In this document: piece after piece, positions 37,701-50,512 of the stretch
Layout of the letters: every line of letters begins with the position of its first letter
Position numbering within the stretch: position 1 is the first letter of the stretch
Position numbers and translations under genes: made by a program
The notes under the pieces: generated by a model
What the model was told of the DNA's origin: nothing
Databases searched by the model: none
What the model saw: the letters and a program-made list of their open reading frames with translations, nothing else
Source of the DNA: Odiellus spinosus
Lineage: Eukaryota > Arthropoda > Arachnida > Opiliones > Phalangiidae
NCBI GenBank assembly: GCA_963920705.1
Contig: OY987237.1
Span: forward strand, 12,120,601 to 12,184,600
Length of the DNA stretch: 64,000 nucleotides
Reading direction: 5' to 3'

Positions 37701-40700
37701 TTCAGGCTCCTCCTCATTATCACTTGAATAGCTAAATTCTGCTAATTTGCGAGCTTTTAATTGGGCCATTTCTTTGGGAGTCCTTTGATAATGTTCCTAA
37801 GTATTGGGTTGTAATCATTATTAACTCTTAACTATCCAGACCATTATAATTATACTCCCGGGTGAGACATTACCTCTCTAATATCGCCATCTTTCGAAAA
37901 GCCCTTTGGGAAAAAAAGTCTAGAGTCTGCAGTTGAATCTCCGATGATAAACTTGAATTCGTTGGCAGAGAGGACTGATTCAGAGGGAGGCGTATGCCTT
38001 TCTTGAATATTTTCTAGGTCCACCGAAGCTGTACTCAAATCTACAACAAACGTAAAAGTCAGAGGACCCGCAACTCTAAATTTAACTAAATATCTGGATA
38101 AACTAACCACGAGATCTAGAAGGTACTGGGCTAAGCAAAGGCTCAGGCAAATGTTTACAGCGATGACACTGCGCTTCTAATGTGTTTAAGACAATGTGAA
38201 TTAGCATCTGAATCTGTCTAGACATGGGAGGTGTGGTATACTGATACTGTACGAGAAAATGACCAACATTATAATACATTCTTGTCAGCAAAAGAAAATA
38301 GAGAAAATGGGTAGATTGAGATAAAACTCGGAATTATAAAATAAATTTGGGTTTTGGACATCTGGTTGAAATGTTGCTTTGTTGTCAGCTCCAGGGACAG
38401 AGACTCAAGATCTTAACACTCAAGAAGATGAGTCGCCCTTGATAAGATTAGTCACGCTTGTATGAGGTCAGAGGTTGTTTTAAAATTTAATTTGGAGTGA
38501 TGCCTCCTGTTAATAAAATTTCTAGACAGGAAGCTAAATTATTCTTGTCCTAATTGGATGAATTCAAATTTTTGGTGGTGGATGATTTTTCAGGGGGTGG
38601 ATGATTTTTCTTCTGTAATTCAGGTGTACAGGACAACTACAAGGGCTCTGGTCTACAGTCACCCACATTCTCGATTTTCTACCATTATCGGTTATAATCA
38701 AGATATTACCTTGTACAAAATAACAAGCACAGCAACGAGCCACGAATGCCTGACGTGAGAAGTGAGCAACCATAAAGAATATGTAGGAGATTGATGCTCG
38801 TGAACAAAACGTTGAGGTGATGGACAGTAAATCAAAATTGGCAAGAAAATATTCTGCAGAATATTTCCCATATTGAAGTTGTAATCCAAAACCTTTCAAA
38901 AACAATTCGTGGATTTTTATTTAATATATAAAATTTATTTTTTAGATCAAGTACTTTGGACATCATAACCATAAAAGCATTGAAAACAGGTGACGCTCTT
39001 AGTTTAAATGGCGAAATTAAGAACACTTTTTCAGCAGGACTGAATCCCAGCAGAATATTCAAATGACGAAGAACAATGTGCTTTAAAAAAAAAAAAACCC
39101 AATCAAGAATTTTTAAGGTCCAAATACAGGTCGAGGCGAGATACAAGTAGCCAAAAATTGAAATGCCTAGCGTTTGTTAGCTGAAAACAAATTGAAATGG
39201 CTAGAACTTGTTCACTTGATTTTGAATATTAACAGTTCAAGTTTGGCTTAATAGCACCTTGATTAGGCCTAAGTGGGGGAAAAAAACATTCAGGATGAGA
39301 AAATTAGCCTAAAATTTAGGGGGGCCTCCTCAAATACCTGTGCCTATGTGGTAAAAAAAATCATTCAGGATGAGAAAAGAAAATTAGCCTAAAATTTAGG
39401 GGCCTCCTCGAATATCTGTGCCTACATCTAGGAATATAATACTCGTGCCTCTGGAACAGAAAATAGTACTCCCCCAACACGAGCTGCGCGATTCATCTAC
39501 GGCTGCCTCGGCCGAGCCAAAATCGTCGGACATAGTAGGTAGCGCCATCATATGATAGGCGTAAGAATTAAGCTCGAAATATATAATAAAATATATAATA
39601 TGTAATAAAATTAGTCTGCTATATAGTATTTCAAATTAAAATGGGGAGATATTGCTGTTTCGATAATTGTCGTAGCGATTTTAGCTGCCAGAAGAATTTA
39701 ACTTTTCATCCAGTTTAAAAACCTGGACGAAAATAGTAAAATAGTTTCTGAATTTTTCCGTTAGATGGCTCTCTATAGTTATGTCACGCACTTTTTAGTA
39801 TGCCGTTCATGCAACCCTTGTTTTCTTCTCCAGAGGTCCCCCTTCATCCTCCTAGCCTACATGGCGGCGCCACTGTATATTCCCCTCTGCCTTTGATAAA
39901 ACTAAACTCTAAGGGAAATGTTGAATTTTACCTGATTTCGACCCATTGTTTTCTCTTCGGTAGGATGAGAAAGGTCTGGGCGCGATAAAAACTGCATCAG
40001 TAAAAAAATCAACAAATGAAGAGTATCTCTGTCATGATCTTCCATATCCATGACTCTCTGAATAATATGAACGAATTGAGTTTCTTCTTGCACCAATTCG
40101 CGCAAATGCCCATCTATTTTGAAAACTGGTAGTAAAATGTGGTAAATATACTCATGTACAAATTTATTTACCAGGAAAGAAACTGTTAGGAAAATGTTGA
40201 AGCGAAGGGCCACCACTAAATAATCCTCCACTCAATTTTGAACTTTTTCTTTTCAAAACTGGCGCGGAAGACTGCCGGCTATATATTTTTTCCTTATCTA
40301 ATTTATCAGCTTTAGAAACCATACCACCAGGGGCAGACATGGCTCTTTTATAAGGCCATTTAGTGCCAAAACTCGCTGCTAAGGATCTAGAGCTATGAGT
40401 TAAAGAAAGAGCCTCGTGCGCTCGAGTTAATTTCTTTTGAAATACTTCACTATGAAGATTGCTGTTTTTCAAATCTATAAATAATTAACAGATAGGGGTA
40501 ATGAATAACTGATCTGATTAAAAATTCATATCGTTATACCTCTTGTAACTGAAAGTTCTCCAATTTTCTCTAAATTTATTTGGGCTTCTACAAAGAGAGT
40601 GTCAAATCTATTGAGAAAAAAGTCCCAAGTGAGAAAGCGTCGATTGCTCAAGTGATTGTATAGCTGATAGATAGTTTGTAAAATCATAGGACGATCTATG

Positions 40701-43700
40701 ATGACCATGTCAAATTGAATTTCTAGACACCAGACTAAAAGCTACGGAAAAATAACAAAATGCCTGTAGATTATGTAATTCGCAAGACAATTAAGCCCAT
40801 GGCCTAGACTTCTCAATGATGTCTTAGGAGGTACAAGGTTTCCCAGTCATCCTTAGTTTTTTGGCCTGAGGTTGGTAAATAACACTTCTATAGTGTTTAA
40901 ATTCGCAAGTCGTCAGTAAGAAAATGTAAAATTTATAATGTGAACCTCTCATGATATAAACAATAATATTTCAATTGAGACACAAATTCCAATTGATGGC
41001 GCCACTGTAAAGTGATAAATATCTACAGGCTCTGCATATGTCCATTTTGAACATGTGCCCATGCACTTGAATACACTCCAAGTATTTTTTACCAACATTT
41101 AATTTTAACGCTTACTTTAAGGGATGAAGCTTTAATATTCTCTAAATTTAAGAGAGCCCTCTGTGCCACTGTAGATTTAATATCGTCTAAACAGCGAACT
41201 AGGTAACAAAATGCATTTGCGAGAGACATTTGTAAAAGAGGGCTGTTTTTGACAGTAGAAGAGTCTACAAAATGAGCGATCATGGTGACTCGTTCAACTA
41301 CATTCGAACCAATTATTAGATTTGATCAATCAGTATTATTGTCAATTTTTTGTCAAAAATACCAGCAATATATCTAGCTCTCCAATTTTCATTGTGGAAG
41401 TCTCTTTCAACCACTTGCCAAAACATGTCAGAGCCACATGGTAGAGTTATGCAGTGTAGTAGAAGTGGTACGCAGAGTTGGGAAATTTGAGAGAATTCTG
41501 CTTGTAAAAGCTCCCATAAGCTGAATAATATTTCAAGGCAGTATTTTAGTAAATTTGAAACATCTTTCATAATATGTATCAACTGCTTCAACTATCCTTT
41601 GGCAAAACTGCAGACAATAAAAAACTAATCTAAGGGTTACCCATTACAGTTTCACTAAAACTTGCACTTCTTAATACTTTCTCTTTGCAAAATGAACAAT
41701 TAAATCTCAACCTCAAATACATTTTAGTCAAGACTGTACATTGATGAAAGAACTCACTTTGTGACCAGCAAGTTTTCTTGGCACCAAATTAAGAAACCAC
41801 GGTGTTCTCTAGCTGCTTTATTTAAAACTTCAGCATGAAGGCATTTCAGCTTCAGCAGGAGCAGCATATGGTATAAGACGTCTGCGTCTTTATGCACACT
41901 TAGCTCGTTTAGCAAACAGTAAATGAGTTGCAATTGGATAGGTAGTTCTTCAATAGTAAATTTGAAATTTCCTTGAGAAGTGTGCCAAAAGTCGTCGTCA
42001 TCCTTGGTTTGGTTTACAGCGTGGTCATTTTCATCTACTAGAGTAGCGGATGCCACAGTACATTTGGCAATTGCTGTTTTGTACGCGTAGTATTTTGGTT
42101 TTGATCAAGATACACGTAATATTGAAAATACAACTCTAAACCTTACCAACATCATCTTCAGTCAAATTGACGGCTCTGGCAAACGCAGTAACCACTTGTT
42201 CAGTGGGCATTGCGGCTGCTATATCCATTTGACTATCGCATTCTTTCACCGTCGCCGTTAACACTTGCGGCATTTTCCTCTCTTCATTGTCTACTACAGT
42301 TTCAGCTTCTCCTTTTGAAACAGAAGAGCGCTCTTCTCCCCGAGAAGAAGAAAACTCTTGCAAAGGAACACAAATACCCTGCGAAGCAAATTCGTTGGAC
42401 AGTTTTTGCGCCAAAGGACCGTGTTTACTGGTTGCTTTAGCGGGTATAGAATGGGAGCGTTCCTCAGTACTTCCGTGTTTCAACGGTGATGAGTGAAGAG
42501 GCTTAATGTGAGGAGAATCTGTAGGAATCTATGATAAAGAAAACTTATTAGTTAAGACCTCGTACATGGATGAAATTCGACGCTCAAACGGACTCATTCC
42601 GTAGCTCAAACAGGCCCAGGTATACCCGCACAAAATTCATACACGTACTAAATTAATATCATTTTCCGTCTACAAAAACATAAAAACTTACATCAGCCAT
42701 TGTCACTTCCATAGCCGGACAAAAATATTCCATGATAGCAAATGCCAATTGATACCAAATGGCGCACATTTCGCAAAATAAGCAATTATTTCCTTCATTG
42801 GTCCCTTCTGACTCGCACGTGTGCACTCCTACCCAAGGAGCTTTAATCATGTCGCGTAACATCGTCATGACTTCTTGAGCTTCTTTTTGAGTTATTCCTT
42901 TATGCGCATTGACTTCCTGCAGCTCAACCTTGGCGGAAAATTTAAAATTCATTGCCAATACTGTTAATTGAAATAATATTGAAACTAACTTGCTTCACGA
43001 GAATATCTAACATAAGAATGTAACACGTGATGTTCAACTCGGCATCGATCGGAGTATTTCCCGAACTAGATGCTTGCTTGCCTTCCGCAGATTCCTTGCT
43101 AGCACCGGCTACAGCTTCACTTTCTGAAGGCTTAACAGAAGACTTTTTAGAGCCAGACGCTATTGTAGATTTTATGCCAGAGAAAAACATCCCAAACAGC
43201 AAAGGTAATGGAACTGGAACCTCGAGTAACGTTAAAGTCTAACGAGATCAAGCTGATTAACCGTTAATTTCATTAATTTAATATTGTAGCTTTTGTTCGT
43301 ACTTGCAGCCAATTTAGAGCTTGTTCTTGGGTCGAAGCTGAAGAGTTTTCAAATCGGATGCTCAAGAAATGATACATGTGTTTGATATTGAAGCCTAGAG
43401 GACTCAAATCCGGATCCAGAACTTTACTAAGCAAAATTTTCATTTCAGCTAGATCTTCCTCACTCAATTCGTTGCGAAAACTTTCCATCCAAAAAGGAAA
43501 TATGTGATCCCATATCTTAACAAATATGTACGGCTATTTAAATTTTCTGAAGACTTTATAGCCTATTTCAACATTTGATATTTGTTTTGAAGGGTCGTAT
43601 TCGTTTATATCAAAGAATACACTGCACATTTGTAACAAATCTAAACGAGAAGTTTTAAAGTCACGACCTCATAATCCAGTTAGGTAATGACCTAATGATG

Positions 43701-46700
43701 AAGCAATGACTTCATAAAAGTTCAAAATTATTAACGATGTGCAGTGAATATTTGTTATATCTCATATACGGCAACCATAATGAGTTCCAAAATTTAGGAT
43801 TGTAATTATTGACTATGTTCCGCCATACATAGTTGAATTACCATCCCTTTAATATCAAAAAATTACACACTACTGGTACACTAGCTTTGTTAACTTAATT
43901 ACATCGTGAGTTATGATATCATAAGGAACCAAGCACAAAAGACGCTTGAAACCTTCTCGTATTTGATTAGTTTGTGAAGGCCAAAGGTCCCTAGGAATAA
44001 AGAAAGCCCAAAATATTTCACCATTCGATTCTAAAATGTAAGCCAAGCTAGTTCATTAGCACTATTTACAAATAATTAGAAATTATTTTTAATCACTCTT
44101 AAAAGTAGGCTTAGCTGGATGATAGGACTAATATGAAATGTAATTTCAGTACGTGAGCATGCGGAGGCTTGATTACTACTGCACGTTTCATCACTATGTA
44201 TATTTGTATCTCTGCATGCATTTTCGAACAGTTTTTTCTCAAACTAGCCATCACATAGGTAATACAAGTCCGATATCAAAAAATTTCGCCAAATCTTTGA
44301 AATTAAAAATTACGCTTAAAGAATATATACCTCGTGATCTCATTTATTCTATATGATTACTAAGGTCTAGCTTCCTTCCCCAAAATACTGGATTATTATT
44401 AAAAACCAGTTTATGCATATACATATATATTATAGTTGACAGTAGGAGTATTCCTACTTTTAGAATAAGAAACCACCAAAAAAAATGTATTTTCATACCA
44501 ATGACCACCAACTTGGGAATAATCCGCAGGGTGAGGAACCAAACACGACACAATAACTTCAAAATGAGTTCTAACAATATCCATTAACCAGCCATGAATG
44601 TACTAAATTTTGAAAATTAAAACTAATAAATTTTTCATTAAACTCTTAAGGGGATACTAGATTCTGTAAACATTAGTATTAATTGATTTAGACTTAAAAT
44701 ATGCCTTAAAACATCAAAACACGCCACCACTTTCATGAAAATTCGCAGTTGATTGCAAAATTAAGGTCAAAGAAATTTTAGATTTCTTTCACAAGGACGA
44801 TATTTTATTAACATCAGTTTTCTCGTGAATTTTTCAATTCTAAATGTTTGGAAAATAGATTTAGGCTTAGCCAGTCTAGTCTAACTCATGACTTTGATAA
44901 TTAACTGTAAATTACAGCAGAATTTTTGGCGAGTTTTAATGCGGTTTTCAAGCATACTTCAACATTTCCCAATCAATTAAAAATAGTTTGTTATCAGAGT
45001 TATTTCCCTTTAAAGAAAAAAATTGGAGCATTACGTACCTCTGACTTTAATCTCTCTAAGGAATTACCTGACTGATCTATGAGATAAAGATCCATTATAA
45101 TAATTTATTAAAAATAATGCCTTTGTATATTAAAAAAAAAAAAAATACAAGAGATTTAAGCAACAGCCCTTAAGTGTTCTACAACTGCTTACTGAAGAGA
45201 CTAAATTGCTTGCTTTGACTTTAGATACTCGCTGTCAATGTCATATGGAAATAATCATAGCCTTTGCTAGTTGTCTTTGATGATAGTGATTACGAGTAAA
45301 GTCAACTTAAAGGTAAATCGAGTGGACTGCAATGGGGCGTTTTGATTTTATGAGATGCAAAGTTTTTCTAGTTCAAAATTGGGGTATTGATTAAGGGTGT
45401 TAAAATTCTAGTGGACATAGGACTATTCAAGGTAGACAATTTTGAAGGAACAACAGCAAATGAAGGATAGAAAATACCGTCAGGTAGGCATGCCGTGTAA
45501 TGAAACCACTGGAAGAGCATGCTTAAGAGACGACCCAAAGTTTCCTAAAACCAAGAAGCTGCTTTACAAGAATCAATTCGCTGATTAACTTTGAGAAACA
45601 CTCTTACAATTGGAGTGTCACTTGTAGGTGTACAAAGCGTTACAGTCATCCAAATTCCGAATCTACTCAAGAGTTGCCTTTCTTCTATGGTATCGGTTTC
45701 CGGCCCTTCATCTCCCAAGAGGCCCATACGGCTGTGACGTTCGGAGCTATCTTTAGTTGATTTTTCCTGGTTAGGTTCCGCTTCGCGAAGCAAACTAACA
45801 ATGGCTTCAATCATGAATGATTGTTGTTCAGGGTCCATAGTCCAGGGGCTGGGAATTTTTGAGTGGGCAACGTGTTTTGCCCCAGCTCCGTGATGTTGAA
45901 TGTTGCACTGGTGACAGAAACGAATTGGTTTGAATCCGTTTAAACTGGCGCATTCAATAGAGAAGCAAGTTGTCACAGCCTTTTTTTCTGTGGATTTGCA
46001 ATTCTGTAAATTTATCAAACGAATTTTATAACTATCTCAAAAAAATGTTTCTCAGAGAGGTAGGTTCCCCAGAGCATTGAAGGGAATAAAAACTATGAAT
46101 TCTCAGAGTCAAAATCACTGGTGGCCGACATTTGCACCCAATAGGGGTGAAAAAAAAAAAAAAACAGATTTGTCAAAATTCAAATTCCCTGTTAGTTTTT
46201 CAGGTTTGCATGAACACTTCACAGTTGAAATAATCCCAAACTGACAATATATTATCCATTGTACATTAAGATTTTAATCAATCCGTCTTTGGGAAATATT
46301 TTTACAAATTTAGTTCAAAATCAAATAATTTTAATGACTTCAGAGTCTGATTAGTCAAAACTATCACCATTGAACCCAAGTGACAATATATGCCCAATTT
46401 ATATCTATAGAGAATATAATTGGGCCCAAAATTTAGGCTTTAAATAGAACTCCTATATAGATCCCATACTAATTAGGACTAACTCTGGGCTAAACTTGTC
46501 TTTACAGCTACTATATTAGGCCTAAAGATGTGATGCTTAAGAAGTTGGGTTCACAAACCCAAACTGGGGCGGCAGACCCAGTTGAAGTGACATCATGAAG
46601 AAGATGGGACCCCTTAGTGGACCAAAAGAGAAACTAATGAATTAACCTCAATCAAGCTTAGTGTGACTTTTTAAACAGCTACAGTTCCTTAAGCACAACC

Positions 46701-49700
46701 TTGGCACCAAAGTAAAAGAAAAAAAAATTTCCTTCACATAGTTCAAGTTTCAGTACCTTATATTCGCAGTAAAGTGAAATTTCTTGCATGGGTTGAAGAA
46801 TGGGAGTTAAATTTTCAATGTGATACTCTCTTTGAATTTGACCAGCGCAATCTTCGCACACATATAGGGGAGGAGGATGTTCCCCCGAGCTTATGGCGAC
46901 TGAATGATCCAAACACATCTATCAATTGGGAAAAAAAAAAAAAAAAAAATGTAACAACAAGAACCTATAGAAGAACATTGAAAGAAAAAGAAGGTTAAGC
47001 TCATAAATTTATACTTTTGAGATCAGAGGTCAATGCCTATTCACTGTTTTTATACATTTGAGTAAATATAATCTACCAAATCCATTATTACAATCGAACG
47101 AGTCAGGATGCAAGTCTGCATTAAATTATCACTTTGCACATGAGTTATTTATATCAGAATCGTACATAAATGGTCCCAATGCTTTCATAAAACCACCCAA
47201 TGGCAGTTAAGGGTATGGACAGATTTTATTATCGCGTTACCTAAAGTAGGAGCAGACAATCATCCCTTCAATGTTCTTGCTAACTACTAAGGGTTGTTGA
47301 AAACAACTATACTATAAGCAACATTATTAAGCCATTTTTACCTTGATAGCATCATTGTTTGTAGGATTTAGGCAATTATCCCTTTGACAAATGAGCGGTT
47401 TCCAACCTAATATCACCGATAGTTGAAAAAAATGTTTTACCAAGAGAACCAAGGAGAACTCTCATAACATTTAAAGAATTACCAGAGTATAAGGGTCCTA
47501 GTAGAACAGGTGAAACGCAAGGAATTTGTGCAATAAGAGGGGAAAATTTTGGGAATATACAATGCAGTGCCACAAATAAATAAAAAATTACAGATGCAAA
47601 AATATATACCAAAATTTTAAGGAAAACACTGTAACATGCACTCCTTATATAATATCCTCAGCTATTCAATACCTGAAGGAAAAAATATCTACTCAACCAT
47701 AAGACTCTGAAAGTGGTGCGTGTGATTGAGAAATAATCATTAATTAATCAAGAATTATAAAGCAAATAAAAAACTATCACTATATTGGCCAATAAACTAA
47801 ATCCTAGCCACACTCTATTGAAATTTTTGGATTTTTTTTTCTACAATCACGCAATACTACTTACCGCTATGACTAGCTATCATAGCTTTACGATCGGCTA
47901 AAGTTGGGTTTAAAGTAGGCCAGTAGTGAAATAAGAGTTCCACAGCCGGTTTGCGAGCTTTCGCGGTTCCGTGCGCAATGACGCAGAGCAAATCTTTGAC
48001 AATATCTTGCTTGAGGGCCATCAAGCATTCCAAGAGTTGACAGTGATGCTCTTAAAAATATATTTCTACAATATACTCCCAAGACTCTAAATGTTTTAAA
48101 TCAATCAGAAGTTAGCCTTCACCTGGATTATCTGTGTACTGGAATATCATCATAATGACTGCGGCTACTGACATATTGGCATAGTTCTGGTTTTCATGGT
48201 CAGTGGCGCCTAGATTTACACCCATCATGGAGGAACTGACTATAACAAGAACATATTCGATATTTGTCTAGAATTTCATCTTTCAAGGGCAAATGAACTC
48301 TTAGGGCCGTCACTAAGGGTCCTAACTAAAACCCTTTAGGTTGATGCTCGTCAGAGAGGAATTGGAGGGGTAGGTATGCTTGGGCCATCTTAAAATTTTG
48401 GGGTGTTAGCCTAAAGTGTTTTCAGTGACCTTGAGTTTAGATTACTTTTATTGTATATATAACAATAGAAGGGTCTAATAATTGTGTCATCTACTTTATA
48501 TCAACTTCATGGTAATCTTGAGGACAATGCGTTCTTTTCCTATCAATTGTTTATTGTTGAAAAAGGTCTAATTAAAAGAGTCCTTCACAGGCGTAACGTC
48601 AGCCCCCTGATTTCTCGAAAGTCAGTCTTTGAAAAATAACCCACTGCTTATCTTTGGCGCTGCTGATAAGTAAGTGGAACGAAAAGTAGTATATAAAGGG
48701 GGGGGGGAAGGAGGTAGACAAAAGGGAGCTACCAAGGCCATGAGGAGTCCTTTAACTAGTAGCTATTTCTTTAAATTAACTTGGAAAGTACACTTAACAG
48801 GGATCTATGGAGATCGAGTTTCAATATAGCTGAATTTGTTCTTCCAGCCCATAATGGTGGGATGGATGACATACAATTTAATCACATCAACAAGAACCAA
48901 CCCCCCCCCCCCCCACCAGTTCGAAATATCTTCGCAGATTGGGGTCTACCAGTGCAACTATTCTTAAGTACACATGCCATTTCTATACATTTGGATGGAT
49001 GTAATTTTTCAGCATATCTCCCAAAGGATAATTTTAGCTTGTAGGTTTTTACTAAACATATTGTATAGCTTATTTTACTTGGCCAGTCAACTATTCATAT
49101 ATTTATCAAAAACGATAAAAAGTTACCAATAGTAAATGGTAGCAAGTGATTGCAAATGATTTCCATTATATCCTTGTGAAGAGAGTTGGGAAACTGCGCC
49201 ATAGATGACGCAGCAATATAAGGTAAAGTATCCATATATTCATGTTCCAAAAATGGAACCAAACACATAAGTGTTTGAAGTATGGTTTGCCCCAAAACTG
49301 ATAAGTAAAATATAGTTATTACGCAGCAATGATTTGTAAATTATATATTTTTTTATATTACTGTGAGCTCCGTATTGAACGAGCGAAACTGAATCAACAA
49401 GATCAACAACAACATGATAGAGAGCTTTATAGTCTAGACTGGGAAAAAGTGAGATCCTAGAATGATCTTTCTCCGCTGTTCGCATGATTTCCAAAGGAAT
49501 ACTTTTGACATCTTTAAGAACACTGTAAAGGAGGCCAGTAGAGTAATCAACGAAACCCATGACTACTAAAAGGTCTTACCTCAACAAAGTTTGATTAAAA
49601 TATTTCAAAGTGTTAGCCACATCGATACCGGATGGAAGGGGGAGAATGTTATGCTGTATCCTATGATGATAATCTTGAAGGTTGCGAATTTTGGCAGCAA

Positions 49701-49797
49701 CTTGAATATTTGGAAAGGCATTATATCGATTAAGGCATAACGAAAATGTTAAGTTCATGAATACTTGAAGCTTACAGGCTGCGGCTCTGGTTCCCAT
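28765..49797 (-). CDS. unc79: UNC79, NALCN channel-complex subunit; complete, 40 coding exons, 3,008 aa
   Basis: UNC79 pairs with UNC80 as a HEAT-repeat-type scaffold of the NALCN (insect narrow abdomen) sodium-leak channel at the neuronal plasma membrane. Exons (GT-AG, frames agree throughout): 49797-49776, 49700-49580, 49522-49362, 49297-49127, 48239-48123, 48050-47865, 47406-47342, 46918-46757, 46003-45608, 45544-45478, 45067-45039, 44602-44499, 43990-43903, 43515-43303, 43238-42990, 42928-42692, 42528-42147, 42073-41758, 41520-41363, 41297-41116, 40741-40540, 40474-40172, 40125-39932, 39080-38955, 38892-38710, 38246-38108, 38040-37874, 37796-35500, 35433-35137, 33471-33270, 33213-32971, 32475-32260, 32197-32114, 30917-30872, 30797-30578, 30272-30083, 29777-29589, 29411-29334, 29238-29194, 28944-28765 (TGA). 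They sum to 9,027 nt, divisible by three. The N-terminus MGTRAAA is as I recall for the fly protein. Family hallmarks are seen in order: PSGIDVANTLKYF, HHCQLLECLM, a CxxC-rich segment (exons 7-9), PLLLHCITLP, FFLNRFDTLFVEAQINLEK, NTLEAQ, KERDK-like RERDK, KYLPWLYHPP, SLMEALMECNST and a C-terminal KWLQ...QSS...QFYSM. Exon 28 encodes a 765-residue Ser-rich, probably disordered linker. No frame break was found. Confidence 0.96.
29247..29277. repeat. Poly(A)/poly(G) tract in a unc79 intron
   Basis: An A run of about 27 nt followed by GGGGGG lies only a few bases upstream, in the gene's direction, of the 45-nt exon 29238-29194. On the transcribed strand it forms a C then T run that could serve as the polypyrimidine tract of that acceptor. 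Confidence 0.7.
31166..31296. mobile_element. 131-bp fold-back (MITE-like) element in a unc79 intron
   Basis: The ends are inverted repeats: AAAAAAAGTTAGTCT on the left and AGACTAACTTTTTT on the right. Inside, AAGTCTTGGGG and CCCCAAGACTT form a second inverted pair, so most of the element can fold into a hairpin. It has no coding capacity. The family is not recognised and no target-site duplication was confirmed. Confidence 0.75.
31520..31985. mobile_element. About 465-bp fold-back element with long inverted arms in a unc79 intron
   Basis: The left arm, containing TTTACATTTCAATGTGCTCC, CATAGAATA and AATCAGGAAA (31587-31650), matches the reverse complement of the right arm, containing CTGATTGAGAGAGTCAATTTC and CTATGGGAGCATAATGAAATG (31861-31917). 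Weaker pairing extends outward to about 31520 and 31985 and inward to ATTCAACAAAAGT and ACTTTTGTTGAAT around 31735-31795. It is non-coding, in the same intron as the 131-bp element. The superfamily is unknown. Confidence 0.75.
33520..35085. repeat. 22-bp satellite in unc79 intron 29, about 70 copies
   Basis: The unit AAAATGAATATTTCTTTTCA plus AT repeats at exactly 22 bp (for example AAAATGAA at 33601 and 33623). Variants are in clean blocks: two AATAATTTTTG units, about 40 ATTTCTTTTC units, two ATTTCATTTC units, then about 26 ATTTATTTTC units. The array fills nearly all of the 1,665-nt intron between exons 35433-35137 and 33471-33270. Confidence 0.98.
39265..39480 (-). mobile_element. Dispersed repeat, inverted copy in a unc79 intron
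   Basis: The boxes CATTCAGGATGAG, AAAATTAGCCTAAAATTTAG, GGCCTCCTC and CTGTGCCTA occur twice in tandem here. They are the reverse complement of modules at 56.7-57.07 kb; AGTACTCCC at 39463 also matches GGGAGTACT at 56901. It is a non-autonomous interspersed repeat of unknown class. Confidence 0.8.
46571..46680. mobile_element. Short MITE-like repeat, copy 1 (unc79 intron)
   Basis: It shares GGCAGACCCAGTT, CCAAAAGAGAAAC, CTCAATCA and the terminal GTGACTTTTT box with the copy at 52675-52790. The inverted ends have decayed. It is non-coding. Confidence 0.65.
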
Positions 49798-50512
49798 TGC
49801 TTTCTTCTCTTAATATGCTTGGTTTCAAGTTTTCAATACGCAATCATTATGTTCAATCAATGTTCACTGCCTTCCAAGCCTTTGGTTATCATTATTTCAA
49901 GTTAACTGGTTTTTCTAGTGTTAGAATAAAATTGACAATTAATAATATAATTGATTTTATAGAATTTCAACGATTATTCAAGAAAGGGTCTTAAATAAAA
50001 ATATTAAATATAAATTTAAAAGTTAAATTGCTGCCTGCCTTCAGGCAGTAATTCTAAATTTATATAATAGCTAGCTTGATGAACTTGACCAATCAAAAGT
50101 CTCAGCCCAGATTTATGGATTTTTTTTTTTTTTTGCTTCTGTGTATTGAGCAACTCCAACCCCAGTGGGGGGTGGTACAAATAGTCACCTTTGACTCAAG
50201 ATCAAACAGCCCTTCCCCACAACAACTACCAATAGAGAGAGAATAAGCAACCTGGGAAATAAGCCTGCTGGGAGAAATGTATGGGGTGCTAGTGGAGTTT
50301 TAACCTCCTACTCTTAAAATAAGAGGTTATTGACCAGTTTTTTTTTATTGAATAACTTTGATTCCACTGGCCAAATGACCAATTTTTAAAAAATTCATAT
50401 TCCAACCATTGTCAGAAGAGCTGCTCACTCTGCGGAAGTGAACTGAACAATTCCTCCACAGTCGTACACTGTCAGAATTGTAGAACACAAGGTACACCAC
50501 CACTGATTAAAC
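49798..50512. promoter_or_regulatory. Divergent intergenic region between unc79 and zinc-finger gene A
   Basis: About 715 bp separate the start codons of the two oppositely transcribed genes, so both promoters and 5' UTRs are expected here unless upstream non-coding exons exist. No TATA box or other named element could be assigned confidently. A run of 16 T near 50119-50134 and an inverted pair, GCTGCCTGCC and AGGCAGTAAT, near 50030-50050 are visible. Confidence 0.45.

Noticed and set aside
49562-49581. Apparent in-frame stop or 17-nt intron near the start of unc79
   Set aside because: A normal 57-nt intron (49579-49523) with acceptor CTTTACAG restores the conserved SVLKDV sequence in frame, so no pseudogene signal remains.
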